From contig MSED01000015.1 of assembly GCA_002099365.1 (NCBI GenBank), positions 2,852,001-2,916,000 of the forward strand: DNA of 64,000 bases. The letters run 5' to 3'. Each line of letters starts with the position of its first letter. Position 1 is the first letter of the stretch. Position numbers and translations under genes: made by a program. Positions 34,470-44,859 of this stretch are shown here, piece by piece. The notes beneath the pieces were generated by a model. That model was given only the letters and a program-made list of their open reading frames with translations, ran no database searches and had not been told where the DNA came from. This stretch comes from Phialophora verrucosa (Eukaryota > Ascomycota > Eurotiomycetes > Chaetothyriales > Herpotrichiellaceae).

Positions 34470-34830
34470 CTACGTAAGATATGCGATTCGTTGACATTGG
34501 CGCGAGGTCAATCGAGAAATAGCTACTGATGCGTATCCGTGCCACCCACCGCCGGACTAGAAACGATGGGTGCCAGGTAACCAACCTCAAATCCCGTACA
34601 GTAAGTGATGTGCGTCTACTTTTGGTGGAAAGTGTGATAGCACACCCATAGAGATGCCCATGTTGAGACTATGGCCCCAAGCGACTGAAGCAAACGATAT
34701 CATTGCATCCACCATAACGTGTGTGTGTGTAGCGCCTGTATTGCCGCTCGGGCGGCCAATCCTCTAGAACGCCAGGTACAGGCAACACACCAAACGCTAT
34801 GCTATTGCATATAGTACATAGAGACCTGTC
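34470..34830. other. Convergent intergenic region, no gene seen
   Basis: About 360 bp with a (GT)6 run at 34719-34730. Nothing else is seen. Confidence 0.55.
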
Positions 34831-36149
34831 TCATTTCTTGCTCGCCTTGCTCGGCTTTTTGCGAGCGCCTCCCTCCCCAGCACCGGCGGCGGCGGCGGCA
34901 CTAGTCTTCAATTTCAGCTTGATTTGTGGCTCGGAGCTTGCGTCTCTCATCGACTTGGTAGGCGTCGCTTGTGTTGCATCTCCGTTTGCTTCCTTGCGTT
35001 CGGGACTGCCCTCATCGCCAATGTTATTGACCTCCTTCAGTTTGCTGGGTGGAGCCTTTTTATCCGTCTTCTTGACGTCTCCGGCAGCCGTCTTCTGCTT
35101 TTTGTTCTTTGTGGGCCCGCTACCGACACTCTTCTCATCATCCTCGGCCTTGCGCTTAACACCGCCATTGGTCGCAGGTTTCGGTGAGTTTGCGCGGCTG
35201 TCACGAGGAGTACCACCAATCTTTGCATTTGCCTCGCGACCCGCAGCTCGGTCTTTCTTGAGGAAGCAGCTTCCATTCAAGTGTGTCGCAAACACGTTGA
35301 CGGATTTCCAGTGATCGCCAAGGTGAGACTCGCGGTTGGGGCACTTAGCGGCAGGATAGTCGATCTCTTTGAACTCGAATGACTCGGCGGGCATGGAAGA
35401 CGACGGAGTCAACGGATCAGAGTTTTCTGATGCGGCAGGAGAGGCCGGTTCGTCCTTCTTTTTCTTTTTGTTCTTTAGCTGGCCTTTTACTTTGACGCCC
35501 TTCTTCCGTTGACCGTGGACATCATGCTTGTCCACGATAATCATGGGCTCAGTCTTGCAGTACTGTTCGGTGGGGTCTGGAACGGGGCGAGAATTGTAGC
35601 CGACCCTGGGATATAATAGACGCCGCAGCCGACAATTGGGGCATCTGATGTGTTTTACTGTCTTCATTGGGTTGCCCTTCAGCTGAACCTGACCGGACTT
35701 TAAAACAGCAGCACTTGTCTCAACGGAATTGTCTGCGGTCTGCTGTTCAGCTTCGTTCTCTGCCTTGCGGAGTTTCTCAGCTTTCTGCTCGATTTCGACG
35801 ACGGCTGTCTGCATTCGAGCGATCTTCTCTTCTTGGTGAATGTCCAGGAGGATATCATGTAGTATGCTCTCGATTGACTGTTCGAAGAGGTATACCATCT
35901 GAGAGAAGTTAGTCGGTTAAGCACGGACCAGTTCTCAGCTCAACTAACCGCTTGTTCTTGATCAGAAGCTGTCAAGGTGACATTAGGAGACTTGGAGCTG
36001 GACGACTTCGCCGAAGCCATGTCGAGAGACTCGTTGTCTGGAGGTAGACAGTCAGATGTGATCTCCTCATCTTCCATAAAGCGCTTCCACAGGTCCGGGT
36101 CGAGGACGGCATTTAGCGGCAAAGGAGCATTTGATATTCTATGAGCCAT
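34831..36149 (-). CDS. Conserved-looking nuclear protein with Cys/His clusters and a Lys-rich tail, unknown function
   Basis: I do not recognise the gene. Two exons, 36149-35949 and 35898-34831, with a 50-nt intron (GTTAGT...CTCAG), give 422 residues. Residues 1-67 start MAHRISNAPLPLNAVLDPD and are acidic. An amphipathic helix follows (VYLFEQSIESILHDILLDIH, about 69-88), then a coiled-coil stretch. The centre has a possible zinc site: HIRCPNCRLRRLLYPRVGYN (Cys153, Cys156), EQYCKTEP, and further on AKCPNRESHLGDHWKS and FATHLNGSCFL, giving a C-x2-C...C...C...H...H...C order. The last third is rich in Lys, Ala and Asp/Glu, with several bipartite nuclear-localisation-like clusters such as KNKKKKKDEP and KKPSKASKK. 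This layout suggests a subunit of a chromatin or transcription complex, which is inference only. Confidence 0.75.
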
Positions 36150-37003
36150 TCTGCGCAGAAGACGAGAGGGGTTGAAATGGGAGCCACAGACAGCTGTGCA
36201 GAGGTGTAAAAGGTGATATGAGAGGAGAATGCCGTTTGCTCTTGCCACCCAGGTGTGTACAACTCTTGAAGGGAAATGGATGAAATCACAGTGAGGGCCA
36301 AAAACACCATGCATTTTGGACCATTGAAGCCCGTAAAAGAAGCAGTGAATGGAGATCCGTCGTGCTGCATCCTATTGTTCCGGCAGTATCTTCACTTACC
36401 TGTCTTGAGATATGTGTGGCAGACTCCCACCTATTTGCCTCGTGGCTATTCAAACACCTTCACTCCCTGCCGCACCCGACAATCATCTACTCATTCAATA
36501 GTATGCATCAAGTCTTGAAGATTTCTTGTATTGTCTAGCTCGGATTCGACCAGAATAGCCTCGTCTGATCGACGTGCAGCAGTGTGTGCGCACCGAAGGG
36601 AAAGGGCGTCGACGTGCTCGTTGAGGCTCGTGACAACCAGGTGTTCACCCAGGGTCGGGAGGGTGAGATATGGGACGCAGTATATGGCTTCGAGGAGTGC
36701 TCCGCAGCTTAACCAAGAGGGCTACACATAAAAGTCTAGCATATATTTTCGACGCATATGTGTGGATGTCAAGTGGGTGCGGCAACGCAGGATGCAGAAT
36801 GAAAAAGGCCGGTCCGGGGACGCCTAGGGTTCGCTAAGGTTCCAGATTAAGCATTGACAACCTTGTTCCTTAGTGCCGGTAGCAACCGCGCCGATCGCGA
36901 CTCATTTGCACCAGGCGCGTCTTTCATTCTGTCTCTGTATGAAACGATCAATCAACCAAGCCACTGGTATCGATACGGCGGGAATGGATGAATTCCTTGC
37001 ACA
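36150..37003. other. Divergent intergenic region, no gene seen
   Basis: About 850 bp between the Lys-rich protein gene (-) and the GNAT gene (+). No supported coding signal. Confidence 0.5.
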
Positions 37004-37867
37004 ATGCCTCAAGCCAGTCTCCTGTCCTATTTCACCAAACCGGTGACAGCAGTGACACCGATTCAGGCGGACTTGGAGCGGAACCGTCTGGTCGAGAATC
37101 ACCAAATTCAGACCAAGCATGTCGCGTGTGCCGGCTCTTCGTTGAGCCGCGGACAAGGCATAGTCGACACTGTGCAAAACCAGGGTGCCCGGAGCTCAGT
37201 CGAATCGGCGGAATGCACGTCAAAAGGTCCGCAGCGCGAGGCTCGAGCCACGACTCCGGTGACATGCAACGAGGAACTCGAGAACATATGTCCACCGACG
37301 GAAGCTTGTTCAAACCCCAAACGACACTCGCCGGGAATCATCCAAATCCCTCATGTCCCAGGAGCGGCCATTTCTCCTGTCTCAGAAGAGCATCTACAGG
37401 CGATCCGACGCTTAACGGCCACGACCCTACCAGTTCGGTACAGTGATGCATTCTTCAAAACGACGGCCACCGACCCAATCGCACAGCAGTTGTCTCGCGT
37501 TGCTCTGTACGAGTTAGAGCCCATTGGCTGGATTCGATGTCGCCTAGAGCCATTTACTGCAAATATCGCTTTCGCTACGAAGACAAATCCTCCATTGTCG
37601 CAGATCTACATTCAAGCACTAACCCTGCTTTCGCCTTACCGAACCTTGGGCTTGGCAACATTTCTTTTGAACGAGGTGCTGTCCTCAGCAAAGTTGCTGG
37701 CGGAGGACCCCATCTGCATTTACGCCCACGTCTGGGAGAGGAACGAAGATGCGCTGGACTGGTATGCCAAGCGTGGCTTCAAACGCATCATGCTGGTCGA
37801 GCGTTACTACACGAAGTTGAGACCAAGTGGTGCGTGGATTGTCAGGAAGGAGCTTCGTGACGCCTGA
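37004..37867 (+). CDS. GNAT-family N-acetyltransferase with an N-terminal PIP-box-like motif
   Basis: Single-exon gene, 287 residues. The first ten residues, MPQASLLSYF, fit the PCNA-interacting-peptide pattern Q-x-x-L-x-x-Y/F-F (Gln3, Leu6, Tyr9, Phe10). Residues 11-125 are low-complexity and probably disordered. The C-terminal half is an acetyltransferase of the Naa50/San-like type: EEHLQAIRRLTATTLPVRYS, WIRCRLEPF, and the acetyl-CoA loop YRTLGLATFLLNEV (R-x-x-G-x-A). Next comes ICIYAHVWERNEDALDWYAK, then RGFKRIMLVERYY. Naa50 acetylates protein N-termini and is needed for sister-chromatid cohesion in animals; Eco1, another cohesion acetyltransferase, also carries a PIP-like motif but has a zinc finger that is missing here. 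A role at replication forks is a testable guess. Confidence 0.85.
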   Translation: MPQASLLSYFTKPVTAVTPIQADLERNRLVENHQIQTKHVACAGSSLSRGQGIVDTVQNQGARSSVESAECTSKGPQREARATTPVTCNEELENICPPTEACSNPKRHSPGIIQIPHVPGAAISPVSEEHLQAIRRLTATTLPVRYSDAFFKTTATDPIAQQLSRVALYELEPIGWIRCRLEPFTANIAFATKTNPPLSQIYIQALTLLSPYRTLGLATFLLNEVLSSAKLLAEDPICIYAHVWERNEDALDWYAKRGFKRIMLVERYYTKLRPSGAWIVRKELRDA

Positions 37868-38478
37868 AATCAATGTGGTCGACAATGCGATTAGTCCCGA
37901 GATATGAAATATGTTGAAGTATATGACCCAGAGCCCATACTTTTCTCTGTAATCTCTAATAGTTAAGTGATCCTTGGTTCGCGAGATTCAACGTGCGCGA
38001 GGCGAGACATAATCAATAGCTCTTGAGCAAAGCACAGATTTCTCCCATTCGCAGCCTCGACAATGGACTCGATCAAGCTTTGGTGATTGTGTCTCGGACA
38101 AGCGCGTACGCACCAAGGCGTGCCTGCATGCGACCAGGTTCTTCTCAAATAATGGCGGTACTAGAGTAAGCATTGCCCGCCAGCAGAACGAATACAGCGA
38201 TATTGAAGCGCGATCGCGGGGACGTATGCAAGGCCAACCAATCGACAGAGACTATTGAGCGAGACCGTCTCCCAATGTGCTCAGGATTCGCCGCTGGTCA
38301 ACTTCGCCCTCAGTAGTTGCGGAATTGTAACGCGGAAAGAGTTCGCAGGAAACTGGTAATACTTCTTCCCAACCCGCATTTGCAGTTCTTTTTCCGCCTT
38401 TCCCAACACTTATGTACATCACCCTTTCTGCCTTGTGGATAAGACAAACAAAGGCTCTTGGGGTATATGGTCGAGCAT
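37868..38478. other. Convergent intergenic region, no gene seen
   Basis: About 610 bp between the GNAT gene (+) and MIC19 (-). Nothing is supported. Confidence 0.5.
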
Positions 38479-39221
38479 TCAAAGCACAGAGGAAACGTAA
38501 TTCTCTTCCAGTTTCCGCACCTCCCGCTTGAATATCTCGACCTCCTTCCAACAGTCGAGGGGCTTTCGGTCGTTTATTCGTAGGCAAGAGATGACGTCTT
38601 GTCTTCTAATGCCGCCGTTAGCTCTACATCGCGTACGATGTACAAAGTTGTCACGTACGCATTCTCCACTTCCTTTGGCAGCTCCTTCAAAGTCTTCCGC
38701 TGTCCCAGCTGTTGCTTGAGTTTCTCGATCTCTTGTTGTACTTTCTGACTCGATTGAGCTTTCCGCTTCTGCTCTTCATCGTTCTGTGTGCCCGGGATCA
38801 AATCTTTTGGCGATATCGAGCTTGAGTCTGAGGGCGACTCCTCTGCGATCTTCTTCCGGATTGCTTCGAGGGCGGCGGACTCGTGCTTTTTGATCTTTTC
38901 AAGCTCTTCTGCTACGCGCTGCTGGATGTGTAGCTCTAACGTTTTTGCGCGCGTGGAGTTCGTCTGCGGTAGCCCATGTTGTAAGCATGCGCTCTTCCTA
39001 GCTTTGCGGACGGGGTACTTAAGCATACTTCTGCAGATGCCTGAAGAGAGTCAATCAGCCTGGAAAGAGGTTAGCGAGCTTCCGTCCAAATGACCCGCAG
39101 CTCCAACACCAAGTTCCAGGCACAGCAGGCGCCAGACTTACTCTTGAGAGAATTGGATAGGTGTATCACTGGCGAAAACATGCTTGGTCGACTCGTCGGG
39201 TTTTGATTGTCCCGCGCCCAT
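38479..39221 (-). CDS. MIC19: MICOS complex subunit Mic19
   Basis: Peripheral subunit of the mitochondrial contact site and cristae organising system, facing the intermembrane space. Four exons: 39221-39142, 39060-39030, 38963-38659 and 38605-38479; introns 81, 66 and 53 nt. The product has 180 residues. Exon 1 reads MGAGQSKPDESTKHVFASD with the N-terminal MGAGQS myristoylation-type start, exon 2 is a mini-exon of 31 nt (ELIDSLQASAE), exon 3 begins TNSTRAKTLELHIQQRVAEE and forms the long coiled coil, and exon 4 supplies the half-CHCH motif CLRINDRKPLDCWKEVE (C-x10-C) expected at the C-terminus. Reading through the third intron would replace this motif with an unrelated end, so the splice is well supported. 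The length matches fungal Mic19. Confidence 0.92.
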
Positions 39222-40266
39222 GTTTGCGGCAACTCCAGCTGTTCTAAGGGAAGGTGTCGATGTTAGTTGGTCATGACATACCCTTACGCGAGTAAACGGC
39301 TGGGTAGAGGTCTGTAGGATAAGAAAAATACCTTTGCTGTTGCTCCTTAAACTCGAGAGCTCCGAATGCGTACGCCGTACTCGGTAGGGCGGAGGAAAAT
39401 AATGGCTTGGCACGGGCTTAAAGTTCACGTGCGGCTCACCCAGCGCGTGCCCTTGAACGGACAAACTACTGCGAGTTACGGTATATGGAATTCAGGCTTC
39501 ATATGTACTGTACTTCTGCACAGCCCGGAGTGTCCAATTGAGATTCAGTATTGCCATCGTGACTACCGTCCCAACTGTGACACCTTTTCAGCTTTGAACC
39601 ACTCTTCTGGCCTCTACAATGGACGGGCCTACTGTTGTATGAAAGGGTTTGTGAGCAATTGAGCTTGCATTGATGTGCCTCTCTGGTTTTGAAAGCTTCA
39701 AAAATCTTATTCCATCTCTACAGAGATTTGCAGAGACGGCAGCTCCGCGGACGATTCCTGGAATCTGGCCTGATGTGACAACAAGGAGGTGACCAACACA
39801 CATTTAGCAGGACAAGGCCAAGTTCGGCTGGGAGAGGTGATGTTAGATGTGTTCTTTATTTCCACCGAATTGGCAGTAGAGATGTCTTGTGTGTTATGAA
39901 ATGATCCTCCTACGGCTCGATCAAAGGAATGACGGTGGGGCAGCAGTACTTCTGAAGCAGAAGGGCAGGGTGTCAAGCTCAACCCAGTGTTCGTCGGTTG
40001 GTTCGACTGGTTTGGGTGAGAGGGTGAACCGGCGACATGCACACTCCGTTCGACGGTTGCAGATATTCTCGGGTCTCACTGTCCCAATGGTACGAGGTAA
40101 ATCAGGAAGGATCACTGGACTTCCAGGATACCAACCGCTCCAGTCTGAGTCGGAAGGGTACTGATGAGGCGAAACAAAGAGAGATCCTAGGTGCAGGTTT
40201 CATCTCATCGCATCTAATCTATGTTTCTAGGGTTTCCACTTGCTCAATCATTCAGAGATACACTAC
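39222..40266. other. Intergenic, no gene seen
   Basis: About 1 kb. A CACGTG lies at about 39427, some 200 bp upstream of MIC19. The minus-strand frame 40042-39707 is Ser/Pro/Thr-rich without a family match and is left out. Confidence 0.45.
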
Positions 40267-41209
40267 TTAATCGCTAACCAAGCTAGCGCTGCAATACCCG
40301 TCCTCAACAGGGTGATCAACCGCAAACAAAGTCGTATTGAACAACCAACAATTGCCACCCTGCCAGGACGACATGCGAGTGTTGAAAGTAAGGGAGCTGC
40401 ATACCGTATTGCCCCACCAACTGTTCATAACATCGCAAGCCTCAATGCACCTATCCACGCTGTACGCGTAGATCTCGGCCACGGTAATGAGGCCAGAACC
40501 TGCTCCGTCGATGTCATTGTCCCCAACGCCACCACCTCGATACTCGCGTCCGCACTGGTAGATAAAAAGGCTCGAAGAAGGAGCCCGGAAGTTTGTTGTG
40601 TTGAGGGACGGGCAGTCAAGAGCCGTTGTGTTCACGTCTACCGGCGCAGCGACGGTATAGTCATTTAAGGGGAAGTCCGTGGAAGTGGCGGAGGAAGAGG
40701 AAGCAGAAGAGGTGCCGCTGGCGGTGGAGGAGGGAGCAGAAGACGTGGTTATTGCGGGTTGGCTCGTCGTTGCCGTTGACGATGAGGACAAAACGCCCAG
40801 TGAAGTTGCATTTACACTAGAACTTGCAGAACGTCAGACTTGGTCTTACACGCCAGCGAGCGGCATTGAGTGCCTACCACTTGTCATTTTTACAACTGGC
40901 TAATGTCCCTCCTAGAGCCCCTCCGAGGATTGCGCCCATCAGGATCGCAGTAACGAGCGCAACAGTGGCCCCGAACGCCAGCGGGCTCAGTCCGTAGACT
41001 CGAGCAGGGCGCGACGGCGGTTCAGACGTGCCCAGAAAACCCTCATACGCCTCTTTTTGATTCGGGTACTCTTTGCGAAGGTGTTCGGTGTTACTGTCCG
41101 CATAAGGATTGAGTGTACTTTGTGAGCCTTGTACGGGGTGTCTGGCTTCGAGATCCGGTTGCAGGCCTTCAGCGGCATGGTTGACTTCGAGGCCTGGTTG
41201 CGAACCCAT
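40267..41209 (-). CDS. Single-pass membrane protein with Ser/Thr stalk and Cys-rich outer domain
   Basis: No named homologue is recognised, but the layout is common in Pezizomycotina. Exons 41209-40878 and 40822-40267 with a 55-nt intron (GTAGGC...TGCAAG) give 295 residues. Residues 1-70 are polar and probably cytosolic, with ADSNTEHLRKEYPNQKEAY. One membrane helix follows (LSPLAFGATVALVTAILMG, about 74-104, Gly/Ala-rich at its end). The splice joins NDK to CSSSVNATS. Residues 112-155 are almost pure Ser/Thr/Ala, a likely O-mannosylated stalk. The rest holds about seven cysteines with aromatic and Asn residues (FIYQCGREYRGG, VDRCIEACDVMN, NTVCSSLTFN, GGNCWLFNTTL), resembling a small PAN/Apple-like fold. 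Such proteins are candidates for wall sensors or adhesins. Topology and function are inferred. Confidence 0.78.
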
Positions 41210-42937
41210 GTCTAGGACTCTTCGGCAGCTGTTGCTGAGATTCTCAACAACAACAGCAAGAACATGACAGAAAGTAAACCTACCGTCTCATACAGAGTCA
41301 CGATGGGAACAGAGCGCGCTTCAGAGGGAGGCAGCCATAACAGGGACCCGTTGCAGGAAACCCTTGCACCAGGGCTTTCGGGTAGAAGATTGCCGGGGAT
41401 ATCGACCTACCTGTTTCAAGAAAAGGTCTGGGGACATCACTGAGGTTTCTCCATACATGTCCCGTGCGTGATAACCAAGACAATCAAGCTTTGAGAGCCA
41501 AATTCTGCGGCCCCCACACATGGTGAAACACAAGTGATCTCGGCTGAGCCAGGGGTGGTGGGCGAGGGCGGCAATACCCTCGTCTCTGTCTGGGGTACAC
41601 GATCGTTGGCAGGTTCATGTCAGGGGGGGATGAATAGGCGAGGGAAAACGTGGCAGGGCGAAGGCAGTCCACTCACTACTCAATATGATTTGCACCTTCC
41701 TTTCATCCACTTCATCCCGAGCATCGAAGCCAGAACAAGGAGACGACAGATGAGATATATAAGCGAGTCATTGGTGACCGCATAGATGCTAACAAATGCT
41801 CTCGCCTCCGGAAATGTTATCTTCTAGTGACGAAAATAGGACATGGCGCCCATGCAAATCGCACTACAGGCATGACCAGACACTACCTCCGAACTAGCAG
41901 AATGACTCTCAGGAATTCCATAAACAAAATTAAAAATGAATATGGGGGTATCAGGGATACATTACAACGATAGCCCTAACAAAACTAGCGGCCAGAGCTG
42001 TCGTTCTGGTGTTACCAGGATACTCCCATATTCAGCAGCAAGAATCGTGGATGAAATATGTGAAAGCAAAAATCACTGAATCTGTTATTAGTGTCACGGC
42101 GCCGGGCCCCTAGCCCACGTTCTACTCTGATCAATTCACAGCATCATCGACAAAAATACAGGTTTTCGTTGTGGCAGACGCATTGGCGACAAGCTGCACC
42201 AGCGATGGCCCAGAAAGAATTAGCCAACTAGGTCCTCTTTCTTATGCTGGGGTTGATCACTGCAACTGTGTCTTAACCCATCAAGCAAAAAGGAGATCTA
42301 ACAACGACATTGCCGATGTCATCACCGGTTGCAGTACAAGCTCACGCATGTCGAGGACGTAAAGTGTCAAAAGCGGACAAAAACCGCTCATGTTCTCGAA
42401 AGCCGACCACACCGTGGACATGGCAATCATTTTCTTAACTCATCGCAAAGCACACGACTACTTCATCTGGTGGACACTAGTTCATGGCAACCAAGTAAAA
42501 GCTGCATCTGCCGATCCAAAGGCAGCAAAGCTACGAGATTGTCACGATTGTACAACAAAAATGCCCAGTGCTAATCGAAGATATGTCGACAACTTCACAG
42601 CGGGCGGCTTTTTGATATGGAAGTTTTCGGCATACCACTTCAAACACGGACGTCGAGGTAAGCCACTCAGGGGACGAAGTAACCGACTCATGGTCGTAGT
42701 AGTCGAACATCGTGGTGAGGTGAGCCGATCGACTGTCGGAAAACCAGTCGGCCGAACACTACGACGAATGGCTTATGTATCTGGGGCGACACCCCTGGCG
42801 GCATTCTTTGAGGGACGATCCGTAGCAGCTCAGCCTTGCCATCTACTGTATACAACTCCCTTCGCTCCCGAGCTGTCGGGGACACAACTTCGTCCCACCA
42901 GAAGCTCTGATACTAGGGACAAAATCCAAACCATAGA
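41210..42937. other. Divergent intergenic region, somewhat AT-rich, no gene seen
   Basis: About 1.7 kb. The segment around 41900-42150 is richer in A/T than its surroundings. A frame open from 42390 to 43121 overlaps the ABM-like exon 1 in another frame and has no family resemblance; I treat it as chance. Confidence 0.4.
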
Positions 42938-44313
42938 ATGGCAATCCTCTCCCAAATCGTCCGCTTCGTCCTCCCACCCAGCAAAACCAAGGCTTCCGAA
43001 TTCCTCAAACTCCGCCAATGTCTTGCAAAGTCCCATGGTATTCGGGACCAATTCTTCGGGTATATCGTTCCTGTCGAAGGTGCAGGCTTACCGGTTAGAG
43101 ACCATGAGATGTGCTGGGTGATACGTATGTCATGTCTCCTAGTTGCCGCCGTTCTCACTTCCTATCAGGTGAACTAGCCAGGTTGTCTGAGAGGTACCCC
43201 TAACCGCAGGCATCAATCCGCTGGCTCATGGGAGCCATTGCTCTTCATGACACGCCGTTCCTGGAGGGTGTTGCGCGCCTACCACGATGTCCAGACAGAC
43301 TTTCTCTCCATCACCCTCACTTGAGAGTCACTTGGCCATAAGGATACCGAGCCATCCCGGAATTGCACATTGGCTACTCCCTTTCTTTTGATGCTCCGTC
43401 AAGTGAAAAATGAGACAATGAAGCCCTACTCCCACTGAGCGCTGGAGAGCTCCTCGCAATCCCACGCAGCCTGACCATCATTCCTAGGTTGCATCGCACT
43501 GCAATCAGCAGAGACTGACGGGTTGACATACCGAGTAGAATGGGCCCAGCCGTCCACCACTTTCACTTCCACTTCCACGGCGACCTCACAATTCAAATCC
43601 CGACTTCACGACCTTGTATCCTCAAACGACGCTGAAGCCACAGCCGCCACCGAAGCGCGATCTCTGGTCTTCTCCTTCCCCGACCCCGAAGCCCTTGAAG
43701 TAGATAAAGCACTGACAGCACCGATCTGTGAGTTTGTAAGCCTCCCGCGCTCTCCCTGGCTCGCTTGCCCCATCATCCATCCATCCATCAATCCTCTCCT
43801 TCTTTTTGTTCGTCTTCTTTTCATCGCACCCCTAATCTAACCTATCAAGGCGATCATCAATCTATCCCCCACGACACCCAAGTCCGACACCTCGTTCACC
43901 CACTCCATGAACAAGACCTTCACGGACTGCTACCACGCCGCGGGTTTCCGCGGCGGAGGCTGGTCCTACGCGCTCAACACGAACGACACGAACGGGGCGG
44001 TGGCCGAGATGCCGCCCGCAGATGCAGAGGAGGTGATACTAGAAGCCGAGAAGAGACGCCTCGCATGCTATTACCTGGGTTGGGAATCGATCGAGGTGAG
44101 AAAGTCAGGCCAGGCCAGGCCAGGCCTGACACTTCAGATGGAACCCAAGGGCATAGAATTAAGCTGACGACGGATCGCGTCGCATCGCAGTCTCACCATG
44201 CATATGCCCGGACCGCCCTCTTCGCCGAAGAGATCGACAGGTTGGCACCGCATTTCGGACCCGGCACTGGGGCTTGGTACGTTCGGTTCGAGAGGCACAG
44301 AGATACTCAATAA
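42938..44313 (+). CDS. ABM-like (dimeric alpha-beta barrel) fungal protein
   Basis: Predicted protein of 250 residues resembling fungal ABM/EthD-like proteins with two ferredoxin-fold repeats; no enzyme activity is known for this group. Exons: 42938-43124, 43539-43735, 43850-44095 and 44191-44313. The first intron is long (414 nt, GTATGT...GAGTAG) and was chosen because it restores the family strand HEMCWVIQWAQP; the other junctions use GTAAGC and GTGAGA donors. Landmarks are MAILSQIVRFVLPPSKTKAS, the strand APICEFAIINLSP, then FTDCYHAAGFRGGGWSYALN, and the C-terminal repeat YYLGWESIESHHAYARTALF ending GAWYVRFERH. GWES-x-x-x-H is the usual ABM-type strand/helix start. An alternative first donor (GTGATA at 43118) joined to 43202 would give an early stop. 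Confidence 0.77.
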
Positions 44314-44859
44314 TCAACGACTCACGGATCGGGCGATGGGTAGTTCGTGGATGTTTGTGCCGTGTGGCGTTCTGGACTTGCAACTATCTGCGTCTCGGCC
44401 CTGGTTCGGTCTGGAGACATGCCATGGCCCCTGGGCAGTGTTGCTCACACACAGTAGTATTCTTGACTTTCGATACTTCACATCTTAGCGTTGGAGATGT
44501 ACGCTCCGGTCTTCCCCGTGTGCCTTCTTGTTGGGTTTGCTAGGTGTACACCAAACGGCAACATTGACCAGCTGATGTGGTCGCAATAAGACTTTGAACG
44601 TGTGTCAATCGATGTTGACGTGCAATCTCATCTATGGTCAGTGGCTTCATTAAGATTATGGTAATCTCTGCAAAGCTCGTCGAGTACAGTACACCTATGC
44701 TGCCCTCCCTGTCGGACGATCCAAGGCTTTTGTGCAAGTGAATGTACAGCAGAACATTTGAAAGAAAGCCAAGTCTCCCTTCCCTTCAAAGTCTCCAAGC
44801 ATGCCGCATGATAATCAAGTTTGACACAGAATGTCCAAGAGTCCAATGTTCGTCGTCCG
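44314..44859. other. Convergent intergenic region, no gene seen
   Basis: About 550 bp between the ABM-like gene (+) and the kinase gene (-). Nothing is supported. Confidence 0.5.

Noticed and set aside
42390..43121. 243-codon plus-strand frame
   Set aside because: Its last third overlaps the ABM-like exon 1 in another frame. The rest shows no domain, no intron signals and no family resemblance.
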